A stretch of DNA of 64,000 bases, taken from NCBI GenBank assembly GCA_914767715.1, contig OU612065.1, positions 30,938,001 to 31,002,000 on the forward strand. Reading direction: 5' to 3'. This DNA comes from Membranipora membranacea (taxonomy: Eukaryota; Bryozoa; Gymnolaemata; Cheilostomatida; Membraniporidae). The notes beneath the pieces were generated by a model. The model was not told the origin of the DNA, searched no databases, and was given only the letters and a program-made list of their open reading frames with translations. Positions 21,301-36,100 of this stretch are shown one piece after another (within the stretch, counting starts at the first letter, position 1; every line of letters starts with the position of its first letter). A program made the position numbers and the translations under genes.

Positions 21301-24300
21301 GGAGTTGCTCCTCCTTATGAGGTAGGTTAAAAGCAGATCTATTTTTTGACCCGAGCGAAAAAAAACCATGATACCCTCCCTTGGTATAATTTTCGAAATT
21401 TCAAATCAGCGTAATTACCAACCAGTTAATCGGAGGATCCCAATATTCAGCAGTTTGATTAAGGCTAATAAGGGCTTGAAGTGGTCGGAGTAAGATAAGA
21501 ATCCAACAGAGTTTTAAATTTTCAATGCTGCCGTTTGGCATGTTTTTTTTTGGGCAAAAGTGGACGTCGTTAAAGTTGGCGCTGACGGAGAACGGAGATC
21601 CGCAGAGACAAATGGACTTCAGATTTGAGACGAGCAGGAGTTGCTCCTCCTTATGAGGTAGGTTAAAAGCAAATCTATTTTTTGACCCGAGCGAAAAAAA
21701 GCCATGATACCCTCCATTGGTATAATTTTTAAAATTTCAAGTTAGCGTAATTACCAACCAGTTAATCCGAGGATCCCAATATTCAGCAGTTTGATTAAGG
21801 CTAATAAGGGCTTGAAGTGGTCGGAGTAAGATAAGAATCCAACAGAGTTTTAAATTTTCAATGCTGCCGTTTGGGATGTTTTTTTTTTGGCAAAAGTGGA
21901 CGTCGTTAAAGTTGGCGCTGACGGATAACGGACACCTGCAGAGACAAACGGACTTCAGATTTGAATCGAGCAGGAGTTGCTCCTCCTTATGAGGTAGGTT
22001 AAAAGCAAATCTATTTTTTGACCCGAGCGAAAAAAAACCATGATACCCTCCCTTGGTATAATTTTTGAAATTTCATGTCAGCGTAATTACCAACCAGTTA
22101 ATCGGAGGATCCCAATATTCAGCAGTTTGATTAAGGCTAATAAGGGCTTGAAGTGGTCGGAGTAAGATAAGAATCCAACAGAGTTTTAAATTTTCAATGC
22201 TGCCGTTTGGCATGTTTTTTTTTGGGCAAAAGTGGACGTCGTTAAAGTTGGCGCTGACGGAGAACGGAGATCCGCAGAGACAAATGGACTTCAGATTTGA
22301 GACGAGCAGGAGTTGCTCCTCCTTATGAGGTAGGTTAAAAGCAAATCTATTTTTTGACCCGAGCGAAAAAAAACCATGATACCCTCCATTGGTATAATTT
22401 TTAAAATTTCAAGTTAGCGTAATTACCAACCAGTTAATCCGAGGATCCCAATATTCAGCAGTTTGATTAAGGCTAATAAGGGCTTGAAGTGGTCGGAGTA
22501 AGATAAGAATCCAACAGAGTTTTAAATTTTCAATGCTGCCGTTTGGGATGTTTTTTTTTTGGCAAAAGTGGACGTCGTTAAAGTTGGCGCTGACGGATAA
22601 CGGACACCTGCAGAGACAAACGGACTTCAGATTTGAGACGAGCAGGAGTTGCTCCTCCTTATGAGGTAGGTTAAAAGCAAATCTATTTTTTGACCCGAGC
22701 GAAAAAAAACCATGATACCCTCCCTTGGTAAAATTTTTTAAATTTCAAGTCAGCGTAATTACCAACCAGTTAATCGAAAGATCCCAATATTCTTCAGCTT
22801 GAATAAGGCCAATAAGGGCTTGAAGTGGTCAGAGTTAGAGAAGAATCCAACAGAGTTTTAATTTTTCAATGCTGCCGTTTGGCATGTTTTTTTTTGGCAA
22901 AGTGGACGTCGTTAAAGTTGGCGCTGACAGAGAACGGTGACATGCAGAGACAAAGGGACTTCAGATTTGTGATGAGCAGGAGTTGCTCCTCCTTATAAGC
23001 TAGGTTAAAAGCAGATCTATTTTTTGACCCGAGCGAAAAAAAACCATGATACCCTCCCTTGGTATGATTTTTGAAATTTCAAGTCAGCGTAATTACCAAC
23101 CAGTTAATCGGAGGATCCCAATATTCTGCAGTTTGAATAAGGCCAATAAGGGCTTGAAATTGTCAGAGTTAGATTAGAATCCAACAGAGTTTTAATTTTT
23201 CAATGCTGCCGTTTGGCATGTTTTTTTTTGGCAGAAGTTGACGTCGTTAAAGTTGGCGCTGACGGAGAACGGAGACCCGCAGAGACAAACGGCCTTCAGA
23301 TTTGAGACGAGCAGGAGTTGCTCCTCCTTATAAGGTAGGTAAATAGCAAATCTATTTTTTGCCCCGAGCGAAAATAAACCATGATACCCTCCCTTGGTAT
23401 AATTTTTAAAATTTCAAGTCAGCGTAATTACCAACCAGTTAATCGGAGGATCCCAATATTCAGCAGTTTGATTAAGGCTAATAAGGGCTTGAAGTGGTCG
23501 GAGTTAGATAAGAATCCAACAGAGTTTTAAATTTTCAATGCTGCCGTTTGGCATGTTTTTTTTTGGGCAAAAGTGGACGTCGTTAAAGTTGGCGCTGACG
23601 GAGAACGGAGATCGCAGAGACAAATGGACTTCAGATTTGAGACGAGCAGGAATTGCTCCTCCTTATGAGGTAGGTTAAAAGCAAATCTATTTTTTGACCC
23701 GAGCGAAAAAAAACCATGATACCCTCCCTTGGTATAATTTTTGAAACTTCAAGTCAGCGTACTTACCAACCAGTTAATCGGAGGATCCCAATATTCTGCA
23801 GTTTGAATAAGGCCAATAAGGGCTTGAAGTGGTCGGAGTTAGAGTTAGAGTTTTCATTTTTCAATGCTGCCGTTTGGCATGTTTTTTTTGGGCAAAAGTG
23901 GACGTCGTTAAAGTTGGCGCTGACGAGAACGGAGACCTGCAGAGACAAACGGATTTAAGATTTGAGACAAGCAGGAGTTGCTCCTCCTTATGAGGTAGGT
24001 TAAAAGCAAATCTATTTTTTGACCCGAGCGAAACAAAAACCATGATACCCTCCCTTGGTATAATTTTCGAAAGTTCAAGTCAGCGTAATTACCAACCAGT
24101 TAATCAGAGCATCCCAATATTCTGCAGTTTCAATAAGGCCAATAAGGGCTTGAAGTGGTCGGAGTTAGATAAGAATCCAACAGAGTTTAAATTTTTCGAT
24201 GCTGCCGCTTGGCATGTTTTTTTTTTGGCAAAAGTGGACGTCGTTAAAGTTGGCGCTGACGGAGAACGGACACCCGAAGAGACAAACGGAATTCAGATTT

Positions 24301-25740
24301 GAGACAAGCAGGAGTTGCTCCTCCTTATGAGGTAGGTTAAAAGCGAATCTATGTTTTGACCGGAGCGAAATAAAACCATGATACCCTCCCTTGGTATAAT
24401 TTTTGAAAGTTCAAGTCAGCGTAATTACCAACCAGTTAATCAGAGGATCCCAATATTCTGCAGTTTCAATAAGGCCAATAAGGGCTTGAAGTGGTCGGAG
24501 TTAGATAAGAATCCAACAGAGCTTAAATTTTTCGATGCTGCCGTTTGGCATGTTTTTTTTTGGCAAAAGTGGACGTCGTTAAAGTTGGCGCTGACGGAGA
24601 ACGGACACCCAAAGAGACAAACGGACTTCAGATTTGAGACAAGCAGGAGTTGCTACTCCTTATGAGGTAGGTTAAAGGCGAATCTATTTTTTGACCCGAG
24701 CGAAAAAAAACCATCATACCCTCCCTTGGTATAATTTTGGAAATTTCAAGTCAGCGTAATTACCAACCAGTTAATCGGAGGATCCCAATATTCTGCAGTT
24801 TGAATAAGGCCAATAAGGGCTTGAAGTGGTCAGAGTTAGATATGAATCCAACAGAGTTTTAGTTTTTCAATGCTGCCGTTTGGCATGTTTTTTTTTTGGC
24901 AAAAGTGGACGTCGGTAAAGTTGGCGCTGACAGAGAACGGAGACCCGCTGAGACAAACGGACTTCAGATTTAAGACGAGCAGGAGTTTCTCCTCCTTATG
25001 AGTTAGGTTAAAAGCAAATCTATTTTTTGACCCGAGCGAAAAAAAAACCATGATACCCTCCCTTGGTATAATTTTAGAAAGTTCAAGTCAGCGTAATTAC
25101 CAACCAGTTAATCGGAGGATCCCAATATTCTGCAGTTTGAATAAGGCCAATAAGGGCTTGAAGTGATCAGAGTTAGATAAGAATCCAACAGAGTTTAAAT
25201 TTTTCAATGCTGCCGTTTGGCATGTTATTTTTTGGGCAAAAGTGGATGTCGTTAAAGTTGGCGCTGACGGAGAACGGAGACCCGCAGAGACAAACGGATT
25301 TAAGATTTGAGACAAGCAGGAGTTGCTCCTCCTTATGAGGTAGGTTAAAAGCGAATCTATGTTTTGACCGGAGCGAAATAAAACCATGATACCCTCCCTT
25401 GGTATAATTTTGGAAATTTCAAGTCAGCGTAATTACCATCCAGTTTATCGGAGGATCCCAATATTCTGCAGTTTGAATAAGGCCAATATGGGCTTGAAGT
25501 GGTCGTAGTTAGATATGAATCCAACAGAGTTTTAATTTTTCAATGCTGCCGTTTGGCATGTTTTTTTTTGGGAAAAGTGGACGTCGTTAAAGTTGGCGCT
25601 GACGGAGAACGGAGACCCGCAGAGACAAACGGACTTCAGATTTGAGACGAGCAGGAGTTGCTCCTCCTTATGAGTTAGGTTAAAAGCAAATCTATTTTTT
25701 GACCCGAGCGAAAAAAAAACCATGATACCCTCCCATGGTA
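18366..25740. repeat. 7.375-kb satellite block, copy 1
   Basis: About 22 units. Matching frames at 18469/25844, 19172/26547 and 19690/27065 give a constant offset of 7375. Later ones (23716/31094) give 7378 through T-run length changes. The block ends at the rare variant CCCATGGTATAATT near 25734. Edges are accurate to about 100 bp. Confidence 0.9.
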
Positions 25741-28700
25741 TAATTTTAGAAAGTTCAAGTCAGCGTAATTACCAACCAGTTAATCGGAGGATCCCAATAT
25801 TCTGCAGTTTGAATAAGCCAATAAGGGCTTGAAGTGGTCGGAGTTAGATAAGAATCCAACAGAGTTTAAATTTTTCAATGCTACCGTTTGGCATGTTATT
25901 TTTTTGGCAAAAGTGGACGTCGTTATAGTTGGCGCTGACGGAGAACGGACACCCGAAGAGACAAGCGGACTTCAGATTTGAGACAAGCCGGAGTTGCTCC
26001 TCCTTATGAGGAAGGTTAAAAGCGAATCTATTTTTTGACCCGAGCGAAAAAAACCATGATACCCTCCCTTGGTATAATTTTGGAAATTTCAAGTCAGCGT
26101 AATTACCATCCAGTTTATCGGAGGATCCCAATATTCTGCAGTTTGAATAAGGCCAATAAGGGCTTGAAGTGGTCAGAGTTAGGTAAGAATACAACAGAGT
26201 TTTAATTTTTCAATGCTGCCGTTTGGCATGTTATTTTTTTGGGCAAAAGTGGACGTCGTTAAAGATGACGCTGACGGAGAACGGAGACCCGCAGAGACAA
26301 ACGGACTTCAGATTTGAGACGAGCAGGAGTTGCTCCTCCTTATGAGGTAGGTTAAAAGCAAATCTATTTTTTGACCCGAGCGAAAAAAAACCATGATACC
26401 ATCCCTTGGTATAATTTTTGAAATTTCAAGCCAGCGTAATTACCAACCAGTAAATCGGATGATCCCAATATTCTGCAGTTTGAATAAGGCCAATAAGGGC
26501 TCGAAGTGGTCGGAGTAAGCTAACAATCCAACAGAGTTTTAATTTTTCAATGCTGCCGTTTGGCATGTTTTTTTTGGGCAAAAGTGGACGCCGTTAAAGT
26601 TGGCGCTGACGGAGACGGAGACCTGCAGAGACAAACGGATTTAAGATTTGAGACAAGCAGGAGTTGCTCCTCCTTATGAGGTAGGTTAAAAGCAAATCTA
26701 TTTTTTGACCTGAGCGAAACAAAAACCATGATACCCTCCCTTGGTATAATTTTTGAAAGTTCAAGTCAGCGTAATTACCAACCAGTTAATCAGAGGATCC
26801 CAATATTCTGCAGTTTCAATAAGGCCAATAAGGGCTTGAAGTGGTCGGAGTTAGATAAGAATCCAACAGAGTTTAAATTTTTCGATGCTGCCGTTTGGCA
26901 TGTTATTTTTTTGGGCAAAAGTGGACGTCATTAAAGATGGCGCTGACGGAGAACGGAGACCCGCAGAGACAAACGGAATTAAGATTTGAGACAAGCAGGA
27001 GTTTCTCCTCCTTATGAGGTAGGTTAAAAGCGAATCTATGTTTTGACCGGAGCGAAATAAAACCATGATACCCTCCCTTGGTATAATTTTGGAAATTTCA
27101 AGTCAGCGTAATTACCATCCAGTTTATCGGAGGATCCCGATATTTTGCAGTTTGAATAAGGCCAATATGGGCTTGAAGTGGTCGGAGTTAGATAAGAATC
27201 CAACAGAGTTTAAATTTTTCAATGCTGCCGTTTGGCATGTTATGTTTTTGGGCAAAAGTGGACGTCGTTAAAGTTGGCGCTGACGGAGAACGGAGACCCG
27301 CAGAGACAAACGGATTTAAGATTTGAGACAAGCAGGAGTTGTTCCTCCCTATGAGGTAGGTTAAAAGCGAATCTATGTTTTGACCGGAGCCAAATTAAAC
27401 CGTGATACCCTCCCTTGGTATAATTTAGGAAATTTCAAGTCAGCGTAATTACCATCCAGTTTATCGGAGGATCCCAATATTCTGCAGTTTGAATAAGGCC
27501 AATATGGGCTTGAAGTGGTCGGATTTAGATATGAATCCAATAGATTTTAATTTTTCAATGCTGCCGTTTGGCATGTTTCTTTTTGGGAAAAGTGGACGTC
27601 GTTAAAGTTGGCGCTGACGGAGAACGGAGACCCGCAGAGACAAACGGATTTAAGATTTGAGACAAGCAGGAGTTGCTCCTCCTTATGAGGTAGGTTAAAA
27701 GCAAATCTATTTTTTGACCCGAGCGAAACAAAAACCATGATACCCTCCCTTGGTATAATTTTTAAAATTTCAAGTTAGCGTAATTACCAACCAGTTAATC
27801 GGAGGATCCCAATATTCTGCAGTTTGAATAAGGCCAATAAGGGCTTGAAGTGGTCAGAGTTAGAATAGAATCCAACGGAGCTTTAATTTTTCAATGCTGC
27901 CGTTTGGCATGTTTTTTTTGGCAAAAGTGGATGTCGTTAAAGTTGGCGCTGACGGAGAACGGAGACCCGCAGGGACAAATGGACTTCAGATTTGAGACGA
28001 GCAGGAGTTGCTCCTTCTTATGAGGTAGGTTAAAAGCAAATCTATTTTTTGACCCGAGCGAAAAAAAACCATGATACCCTCCCTTGGTATAATTTTTAAA
28101 ATTTCAAGTTAGCGTAATTACCAACCAGTTAATCGGAGGATCCCAATAATCAGCAGTTTGATTAAGGCTAATAAGGGCTTGAAGTGGTCGGAGTTAGATA
28201 AGAATCCAACAGAGTTTTCATTTTTCAATGCTGCCGTTTGGGATGTTTTTTTTATTGGCAAAAGTGGACATCGTTAAAGTTGGCGCTGACGGATAACGGA
28301 CACCTGCAGAGACAAACGGACTTCAGATTTGAGACGAGCAGGAGTTGCTCCTCCTTATGAGGTAGGTTAAAAGCAAATCTATTTTTTGACCCGAGCGAAA
28401 AAAAACCATGATACCCTCCCTTGGTAAAATGTTTTAAATTTCAAGTCAGCGTAATTACCAACCAGTTAATCGAAAGATCCCAATATTCTGCAGTTTGAAT
28501 AAGGCCAATAAGGGCTTGAAGTGGTAAGAGTAAGATAAGAATCCAACAGAGTTTTAATTTTTCAATGCTGCCGTTTGGCATGTTTTTTTTGGGCAAAAGA
28601 AGAAGTCGTTAAAGTTGGCGCTGACGGAGAACGGAGATCCGCAGAGACAAATGGACTTCAGATTTGAGACGAGCAGGAGTTGCTCCTCCTTATGAGGTAG

Positions 28701-31700
28701 GTTAAAAGCAGATCTATTTTTTGACCCGAGCGAAAAAAAAACCATGATACCCTCCCTTGGTATAATTTTCGAAATTTCAAATCAGCGTAATTACCAACCA
28801 GTTAATCGGAGGATCCCAATATTCAGCAGTTTGATTAAGGCTAATAAGGGCTTGAAGTGGTCGGAGTAAGATAAGAATCCAACAGAGTTTTAAATTTTCA
28901 ATGCTGCCGTTTGGCATGTTTTTTTTTGGGCAAAAGTGGACGTCGTTAAAGTTGGCGCTGACGGAGAACGGAGATCCGCAGAGACAAATGGACTTCAGAT
29001 TTGAGACGAGCAGGAGTTGCTCCTCCTTATGAGGTAGGTTAAAAGCAAATCTATTTTTTGACCCGAGCGAAAAAAAAACCATGATACCCTCCATTGGTAT
29101 AATTTTTAAAATTTCAAGTTAGCGTAATTACCAACCAGTTAATCCGAGGATCCCAATATTCAGCAGTTTGATTAAGGCTAATAAGGGCTTGAAGTGGTCG
29201 GAGTAAGATAAGAATCCAACAGAGTTTTAAATTTTCAATGCTGCCGTTTGGGATGTTTTTTTTTTGGCAAAAGTGGACGTCGTTAAAGTTGGCGCTGACG
29301 GATAACGGACACCTGCAGAGACAAACGGACTTCAGATTTGAATCGAGCAGGAGTTGCTCCTCCTTATGAGGTAGGTTAAAAGCAAATCTATTTTTTGACC
29401 CGAGCGAAAAAAAACCATGATACCCTCCCTTGGTATAATTTTTGAAATTTCATGTCAGCGTAATTACCAACCAGTTAATCGGAGGATCCCAATATTCAGC
29501 AGTTTGATTAAGGCTAATAAGGGCTTGAAGTGGTCGGAGTAAGATAAGAATCCAACAGAGTTTTAAATTTTCAATGCTGCCGTTTGGCATGTTTTTTTTT
29601 GGGCAAAAGTGGACGTCGTTAAAGTTGGCGCTGACGGAGAACGGAGATCCGCAGAGACAAATGGACTTCAGATTTGAGACGAGCAGGAGTTGCTCCTCCT
29701 TATGAGGTAGGTTAAAAGCAAATCTATTTTTTGACCCGAGCGAAAAAAAACCATGATACCCTCCATTGGTATAATTTTTAAAATTTCAAGTTAGCGTAAT
29801 TACCAACCAGTTAATCCGAGGATCCCAATATTCAGCAGTTTGATTAAGGCTAATAAGGGCTTGAAGTGGTCGGAGTAAGATAAGAATCCAACAGAGTTTT
29901 AAATTTTCAATGCTGCCGTTTGGGATGTTTTTTTTTTTGGCAAAAGTGGACGTCGTTAAAGTTGGCGCTGACGGATAACGGACACCTGCAGAGACAAACG
30001 GACTTCAGATTTGAGACGAGCAGGAGTTGCTCCTCCTTATGAGGTAGGTTAAAAGCAAATCTATTTTTTGACCCGAGCGAAAAAAAACCATGATACCCTC
30101 CCTTGGTAAAATTTTTTAAATTTCAAGTCAGCGTAATTACCAACCAGTTAATCGAAAGATCCCAATATTCTTCAGCTTGAATAAGGCCAATAAGGGCTTG
30201 AAGTGGTCAGAGTTAGAGAAGAATCCAACAGAGTTTTAATTTTTCAATGCTGCCGTTTGGCATGTTTTTTTTTGGCAAAGTGGACGTCGTTAAAGTTGGC
30301 GCTGACAGAGAACGGTGACATGCAGAGACAAAGGGACTTCAGATTTGTGATGAGCAGGAGTTGCTCCTCCTTATAAGCTAGGTTAAAAGCAGATCTATTT
30401 TTTGACCCGAGCGAAAAAAAACCATGATACCCTCCCTTGGTATAATTTTTGAAATTTCAAGTCAGCGTAATTACCAACCAGTTAATCGGAGGATCCCAAT
30501 ATTCTGCAGTTTGAATAAGGCCAATAAGGGCTTGAAATTGTCAGAGTTAGATTAGAATCCAACAGAGTTTTAATTTTTCAATGCTGCCGTTTGGCATGTT
30601 TTTTTTTGGCAGAAGTTGACGTCGTTAAAGTTGGCGCTGACGGAGAACGGAGACCCGCAGAGACAAACGGCCTTCAGATTTGAGACGAGCAGGAGTTGCT
30701 CCTCCTTATAAGGTAGGTAAATAGCAAATCTATTTTTTGCCCCGAGCGAAAATAAACCATGATACCCTCCCTTGGTATAATTTTTAAAATTTCAAGTCAG
30801 CGTAATTACCAACCAGTTAATCGGAGGATCCCAATATTCAGCAGTTTGATTAAGGCTAATAAGGGCTTGAAGTGGTCGGAGTTAGATAAGAATCCAACAG
30901 AGTTTTAAATTTTCAATGCTGCCGTTTGGCATGTTTTTTTTTGGGCAAAAGTGGACGTCGTTAAAGTTGGCGCTGACGGAGAACGGAGATCGCAGAGACA
31001 AATGGACTTCAGATTTGAGACGAGCAGGAATTGCTCCTCCTTATGAGGTAGGTTAAAAGCAAATCTATTTTTTGACCCGAGCGAAAAAAAACCATGATAC
31101 CCTCCCTTGGTATAATTTTTGAAACTTCAAGTCAGCGTACTTACCAACCAGTTAATCGGAGGATCCCAATATTCTGCAGTTTGAATAAGGCCAATAAGGG
31201 CTTGAAGTGGTCGGAGTTAGAGTTAGAGTTTTCATTTTTCAATGCTGCCGTTTGGCATGTTTTTTTTGGGCAAAAGTGGACGTCGTTAAAGTTGGCGCTG
31301 ACGAGAACGGAGACCTGCAGAGACAAACGGATTTAAGATTTGAGACAAGCAGGAGTTGCTCCTCCTTATGAGGTAGGTTAAAAGCAAATCTATTTTTTGA
31401 CCCGAGCGAAACAAAAACCATGATACCCTCCCTTGGTATAATTTTCGAAAGTTCAAGTCAGCGTAATTACCAACCAGTTAATCAGAGCATCCCAATATTC
31501 TGCAGTTTCAATAAGGCCAATAAGGGCTTGAAGTGGTCGGAGTTAGATAAGAATCCAACAGAGTTTAAATTTTTCGATGCTGCCGCTTGGCATGTTTTTT
31601 TTTTGGCAAAAGTGGACGTCGTTAAAGTTGGCGCTGACGGAGAACGGACACCCGAAGAGACAAACGGAATTCAGATTTGAGACAAGCAGGAGTTGCTCCT

Positions 31701-33118
31701 CCTTATGAGGTAGGTTAAAAGCGAATCTATGTTTTGACCGGAGCGAAATAAAACCATGATACCCTCCCTTGGTATAATTTTTGAAAGTTCAAGTCAGCGT
31801 AATTACCAACCAGTTAATCAGAGGATCCCAATATTCTGCAGTTTCAATAAGGCCAATAAGGGCTTGAAGTGGTCGGAGTTAGATAAGAATCCAACAGAGC
31901 TTAAATTTTTCGATGCTGCCGTTTGGCATGTTTTTTTTTGGCAAAAGTGGACGTCGTTAAAGTTGGCGCTGACGGAGAACGGACACCCAAAGAGACAAAC
32001 GGACTTCAGATTTGAGACAAGCAGGAGTTGCTACTCCTTATGAGGTAGGTTAAAGGCGAATCTATTTTTTGACCCGAGCGAAAAAAAACCATCATACCCT
32101 CCCTTGGTATAATTTTGGAAATTTCAAGTCAGCGTAATTACCAACCAGTTAATCGGAGGATCCCAATATTCTGCAGTTTGAATAAGGCCAATAAGGGCTT
32201 GAAGTGGTCAGAGTTAGATATGAATCCAACAGAGTTTTAATTTTTCAATGCTGCCGTTTGGCATGTTTTTTTTTTGGCAAAAGTGGACGTCGGTAAAGTT
32301 GGCGCTGACAGAGAACGGAGACCCGCTGAGACAAACGGACTTCAGATTTAAGACGAGCAGGAGTTTCTCCTCCTTATGAGTTAGGTTAAAAGCAAATCTA
32401 TTTTTTGACCCGAGCGAAAAAAAAACCATGATACCCTCCCTTGGTATAATTTTAGAAAGTTCAAGTCAGCGTAATTACCAACCAGTTAATCGGAGGATCC
32501 CAATATTCTGCAGTTTGAATAAGGCCAATAAGGGCTTGAAGTGATCAGAGTTAGATAAGAATCCAACAGAGTTTAAATTTTTCAATGCTGCCGTTTGGCA
32601 TGTTATTTTTTGGGCAAAAGTGGATGTCGTTAAAGTTGGCGCTGACGGAGAACGGAGACCCGCAGAGACAAACGGATTTAAGATTTGAGACAAGCAGGAG
32701 TTGCTCCTCCTTATGAGGTAGGTTAAAAGCGAATCTATGTTTTGACCGGAGCGAAATAAAACCATGATACCCTCCCTTGGTATAATTTTGGAAATTTCAA
32801 GTCAGCGTAATTACCATCCAGTTTATCGGAGGATCCCAATATTCTGCAGTTTGAATAAGGCCAATATGGGCTTGAAGTGGTCGTAGTTAGATATGAATCC
32901 AACAGAGTTTTAATTTTTCAATGCTGCCGTTTGGCATGTTTTTTTTTGGGAAAAGTGGACGTCGTTAAAGTTGGCGCTGACGGAGAACGGAGACCCGCAG
33001 AGACAAACGGACTTCAGATTTGAGACGAGCAGGAGTTGCTCCTCCTTATGAGTTAGGTTAAAAGCAAATCTATTTTTTGACCCGAGCGAAAAAAAAACCA
33101 TGATACCCTCCCATGGTA
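25741..33118. repeat. 7.375-kb satellite block, copy 2
   Basis: Direct tandem copy of 18366-25740, ending at the same CCCATGGTATAATT variant near 33112. I noticed only a few differences, for example GACGTCATTAAAG at about 26926 against GACGTCGTTAAAG, and GTTTTAATTTTTC near 32236 against GTTTTAGTTTTTC near 24859. Confidence 0.9.
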
Positions 33119-36100
33119 TAATTTTTGAAAGTTCAAGTCAGCGTAATTACCAACCAATTAATCGGAGGATCCCAATATTCTGCAGTTTGAATAAGGCCAA
33201 TAAGGGCTTGAAATGGTCGGAGTTAGGTAAGAATCCAACAGAGTTTTAATTTTTCAATGCTGCCGTTTGGCACGGTTTTTTTTTGGCAAAAGTTGACGCC
33301 GTTAAAGTTGGCGCTGACAGAGAACGGATACCCGCTGAGACAAACGGACTTCAGATTTCAGACGAGCAGGAGGTGCTCCTCCTTATGAGGTAGGTTAAAA
33401 GCAAATCTATTTTTTGACCCGAGCGAACAAAAACTATGATACCCTCCCTTGGTATAATTTTTGAAATTTCAACTCAGCGTAATTACCGTCCAGTTTATCG
33501 GCGGATCCCAATATTCTGCAGTTTGAATGAGGCCAATAAGGGCTTGAAGTGGTCGGAGTTAGATATGAATCCAACAGAGTTTTAATTTTTCAATGCTGCC
33601 GTTTGGCATGTTTTTTTTTTGGCAAAAGTGGACGTCGTTAATGCTGGCGCTGACGGAGAGCGGAGACCCGCAGAGACAAACGGACTTCAGATTTGAGACG
33701 AGCAGGAGTTGCTCCTCCTTATGAGTTAGGTTAAAAGCAAATCTATTTTTTGACGCGAGCGAAAAAAAAACCATGATACCCTCCCTTGGTATAATTTTAG
33801 AAAGTTCAAGTCAGCGTAATTACCAACCAGTTAATCGGAGGATCCCAATATTCTGCAGTTTGAATAAGGCCAATAAGGGCTTGAAGTGGTCGGAGTTAGA
33901 TAAGAATCCGACAGAGTTTAAATTTTTCAATGCTGCCGTTTGGCATGTTATTTTTTTGGCAAAAGTGGATGTCGTAAAAGTTGGCGCTGACGGAGAACGG
34001 ACACCCGAAGAGACAAGCGGACTTCAGATTTGAGACAAGCAGGAGCTGCTCCTCCTTATGAGGTAGGTTAAAAGCGAATCTATTTTTTGACCCGAGCGAA
34101 AAAAAACCATGATACCCTCCCTTGGTATAAATTTGGAAATTTCAAATCAGCGTAATTACCATCCAGTTTATAGGAGGATCCCAATATTCTACAGTTTGAA
34201 TAAGGCCAATAAGGGCTTGAAGTGGTCGGAGTTAGATATGAATCCAACAGAGTTTTAATTTTTCAATGCTGCCGTTTGGCATGTTTTTTTTTTGGCAAAA
34301 GTGGACGTCGGTAAAGTTGGCGCTGACAGAGAACGGAGACCCGCTGAGACAAACGGACTTCAGATTTAAGACGAGCAGGAGTTGCTCCTCCTTAGGAGTT
34401 AGGTTAAAAGCAAATCTATTTTTTGACCCGAGCGAAGAAAAAACCATGATACCCTCCCTTGGTATAATTTTAGAAAGTTCAAGTCAGCGTAATTACCAAC
34501 CAGTTAATCGGAGGATCCCAATATTCTGCAGTTTGAATAAGCCAATAAGGGCTTGAAGTGGTCGGAGTTAGATAAGAATCCAACAGAGTTTAAATTTTTC
34601 AATGCTACCGTTTGGCATGTTATTTTTTTGGCAAAAGTGGACGTCGTTAAAGTTGGCGCTGACGGAGAACGGATACCCGCAGAGACAAATGGACATCAGA
34701 TTTGAGACGAGTAGGAGTTGCTCCTCCTTATGAGGTAGGTTAAAAGCAAATCTATTTTTTGACCCGAGCGAAAAAAAACCATGATACCCTCCCTTGGTAT
34801 AATTTTTTGAATTTCAAGTCAGCGTAATTACCAACCAGTTAATCGGAGGATCCCAATATTCTGCAGTTTGAATAAGGCCAATAAGGGCTTGAAGTGGTCG
34901 GAGTTAGATAAGAATCCAACAGAGTTTTAATTTTTCAATGCTGCCGTTTGGCATGTTTTTTTTGGGCAAAAGTGGACGTCGTTAAAGTTGGCGCTGACAG
35001 AGAACGGTGACACGCAGAGACAAAGGGACTTCAGATTTGAGATGAGCAGGAGTTGCTCCTCCTTATGAGCTAGGTTAAAAGCAGATCTATTTTTTGACCC
35101 GAGCGAAAAAAAACCATGATACCCTCCCTTGGTATAATTTTTGAAATTTCAAGTCAGCGTAATTACCAACCAGTTAATCGGAGGATCCCAATATTCTGCA
35201 TTTTGAATAAGGCCAATAAGGGCTTGAAATTGTCAGAGTAAGATAAGAATCCAACAGAGTTTTAATCTTTCGATGCTGCCGTTTGGCATGTTTTTTTTTG
35301 GCAAAAGTGGAAGTCGTTAAAGTTGGCGCTGACAGAGAACGGTGACACGCAGAGACAAAGGGACTTCAGATTTGAGATGAGCAGGAGTTGCTCCTCCTTA
35401 TGAGCTAGGTTAAAAGCAGATCTATTTTTTGATCCGAGCGAAAAAAAACCATGACACCCTCCCTTGGTATAATTTTTGAAATGTCAAGTCAGCGTAATTA
35501 CCAACCAGTTAATCGGAGGATCCCAATATTCTGCAGTTTGAATAAGGCCAATAAGGGCTTGAAATTGTCAGAGTTAGTTAAGAATCCAACAGAGTTTTAA
35601 TTTTTCGATGCTGCCGTTTGGCATGTTTTTTTTTGGCAAAAGTGGACGTCGTTAAAGTTGGCGCTGACCGAGAACGGAGATCCGCAGAGACAAATGGACT
35701 TCAGATTTGAGACGAGCAGGAGTTGCTCGTCCTTATGAGGTAGGTTAAAAGCAAATCTATTTTTTGACCCGAGCGAAAAAAAACCATGATACCCTCCCTT
35801 GGTATAATTTTTGAAATTTCAAGTCAGCGTAATGACCAACCAGTTAATCGGAGGATCCCAATATTCTGCTGTTTGAATAAGGCCAATAAGGGCTTGAAGC
35901 GGTCGGAGTCAGATAAGAATCCAACAGAGTTTTAATTTTTCAATGTTGCCGTTTGGCATGGTTTTTTTTGGCAAATGTGGCATCGTTAAAGTTGGCGCTG
36001 ACGGAGAACGGAGACCCGCAGAGACAAACGGACTTCAGATTTGAGACGAGCAGGAGTTGCTCCTCCTTATGAGGTAGGTTAAAATCAAATCTATTTTTTG

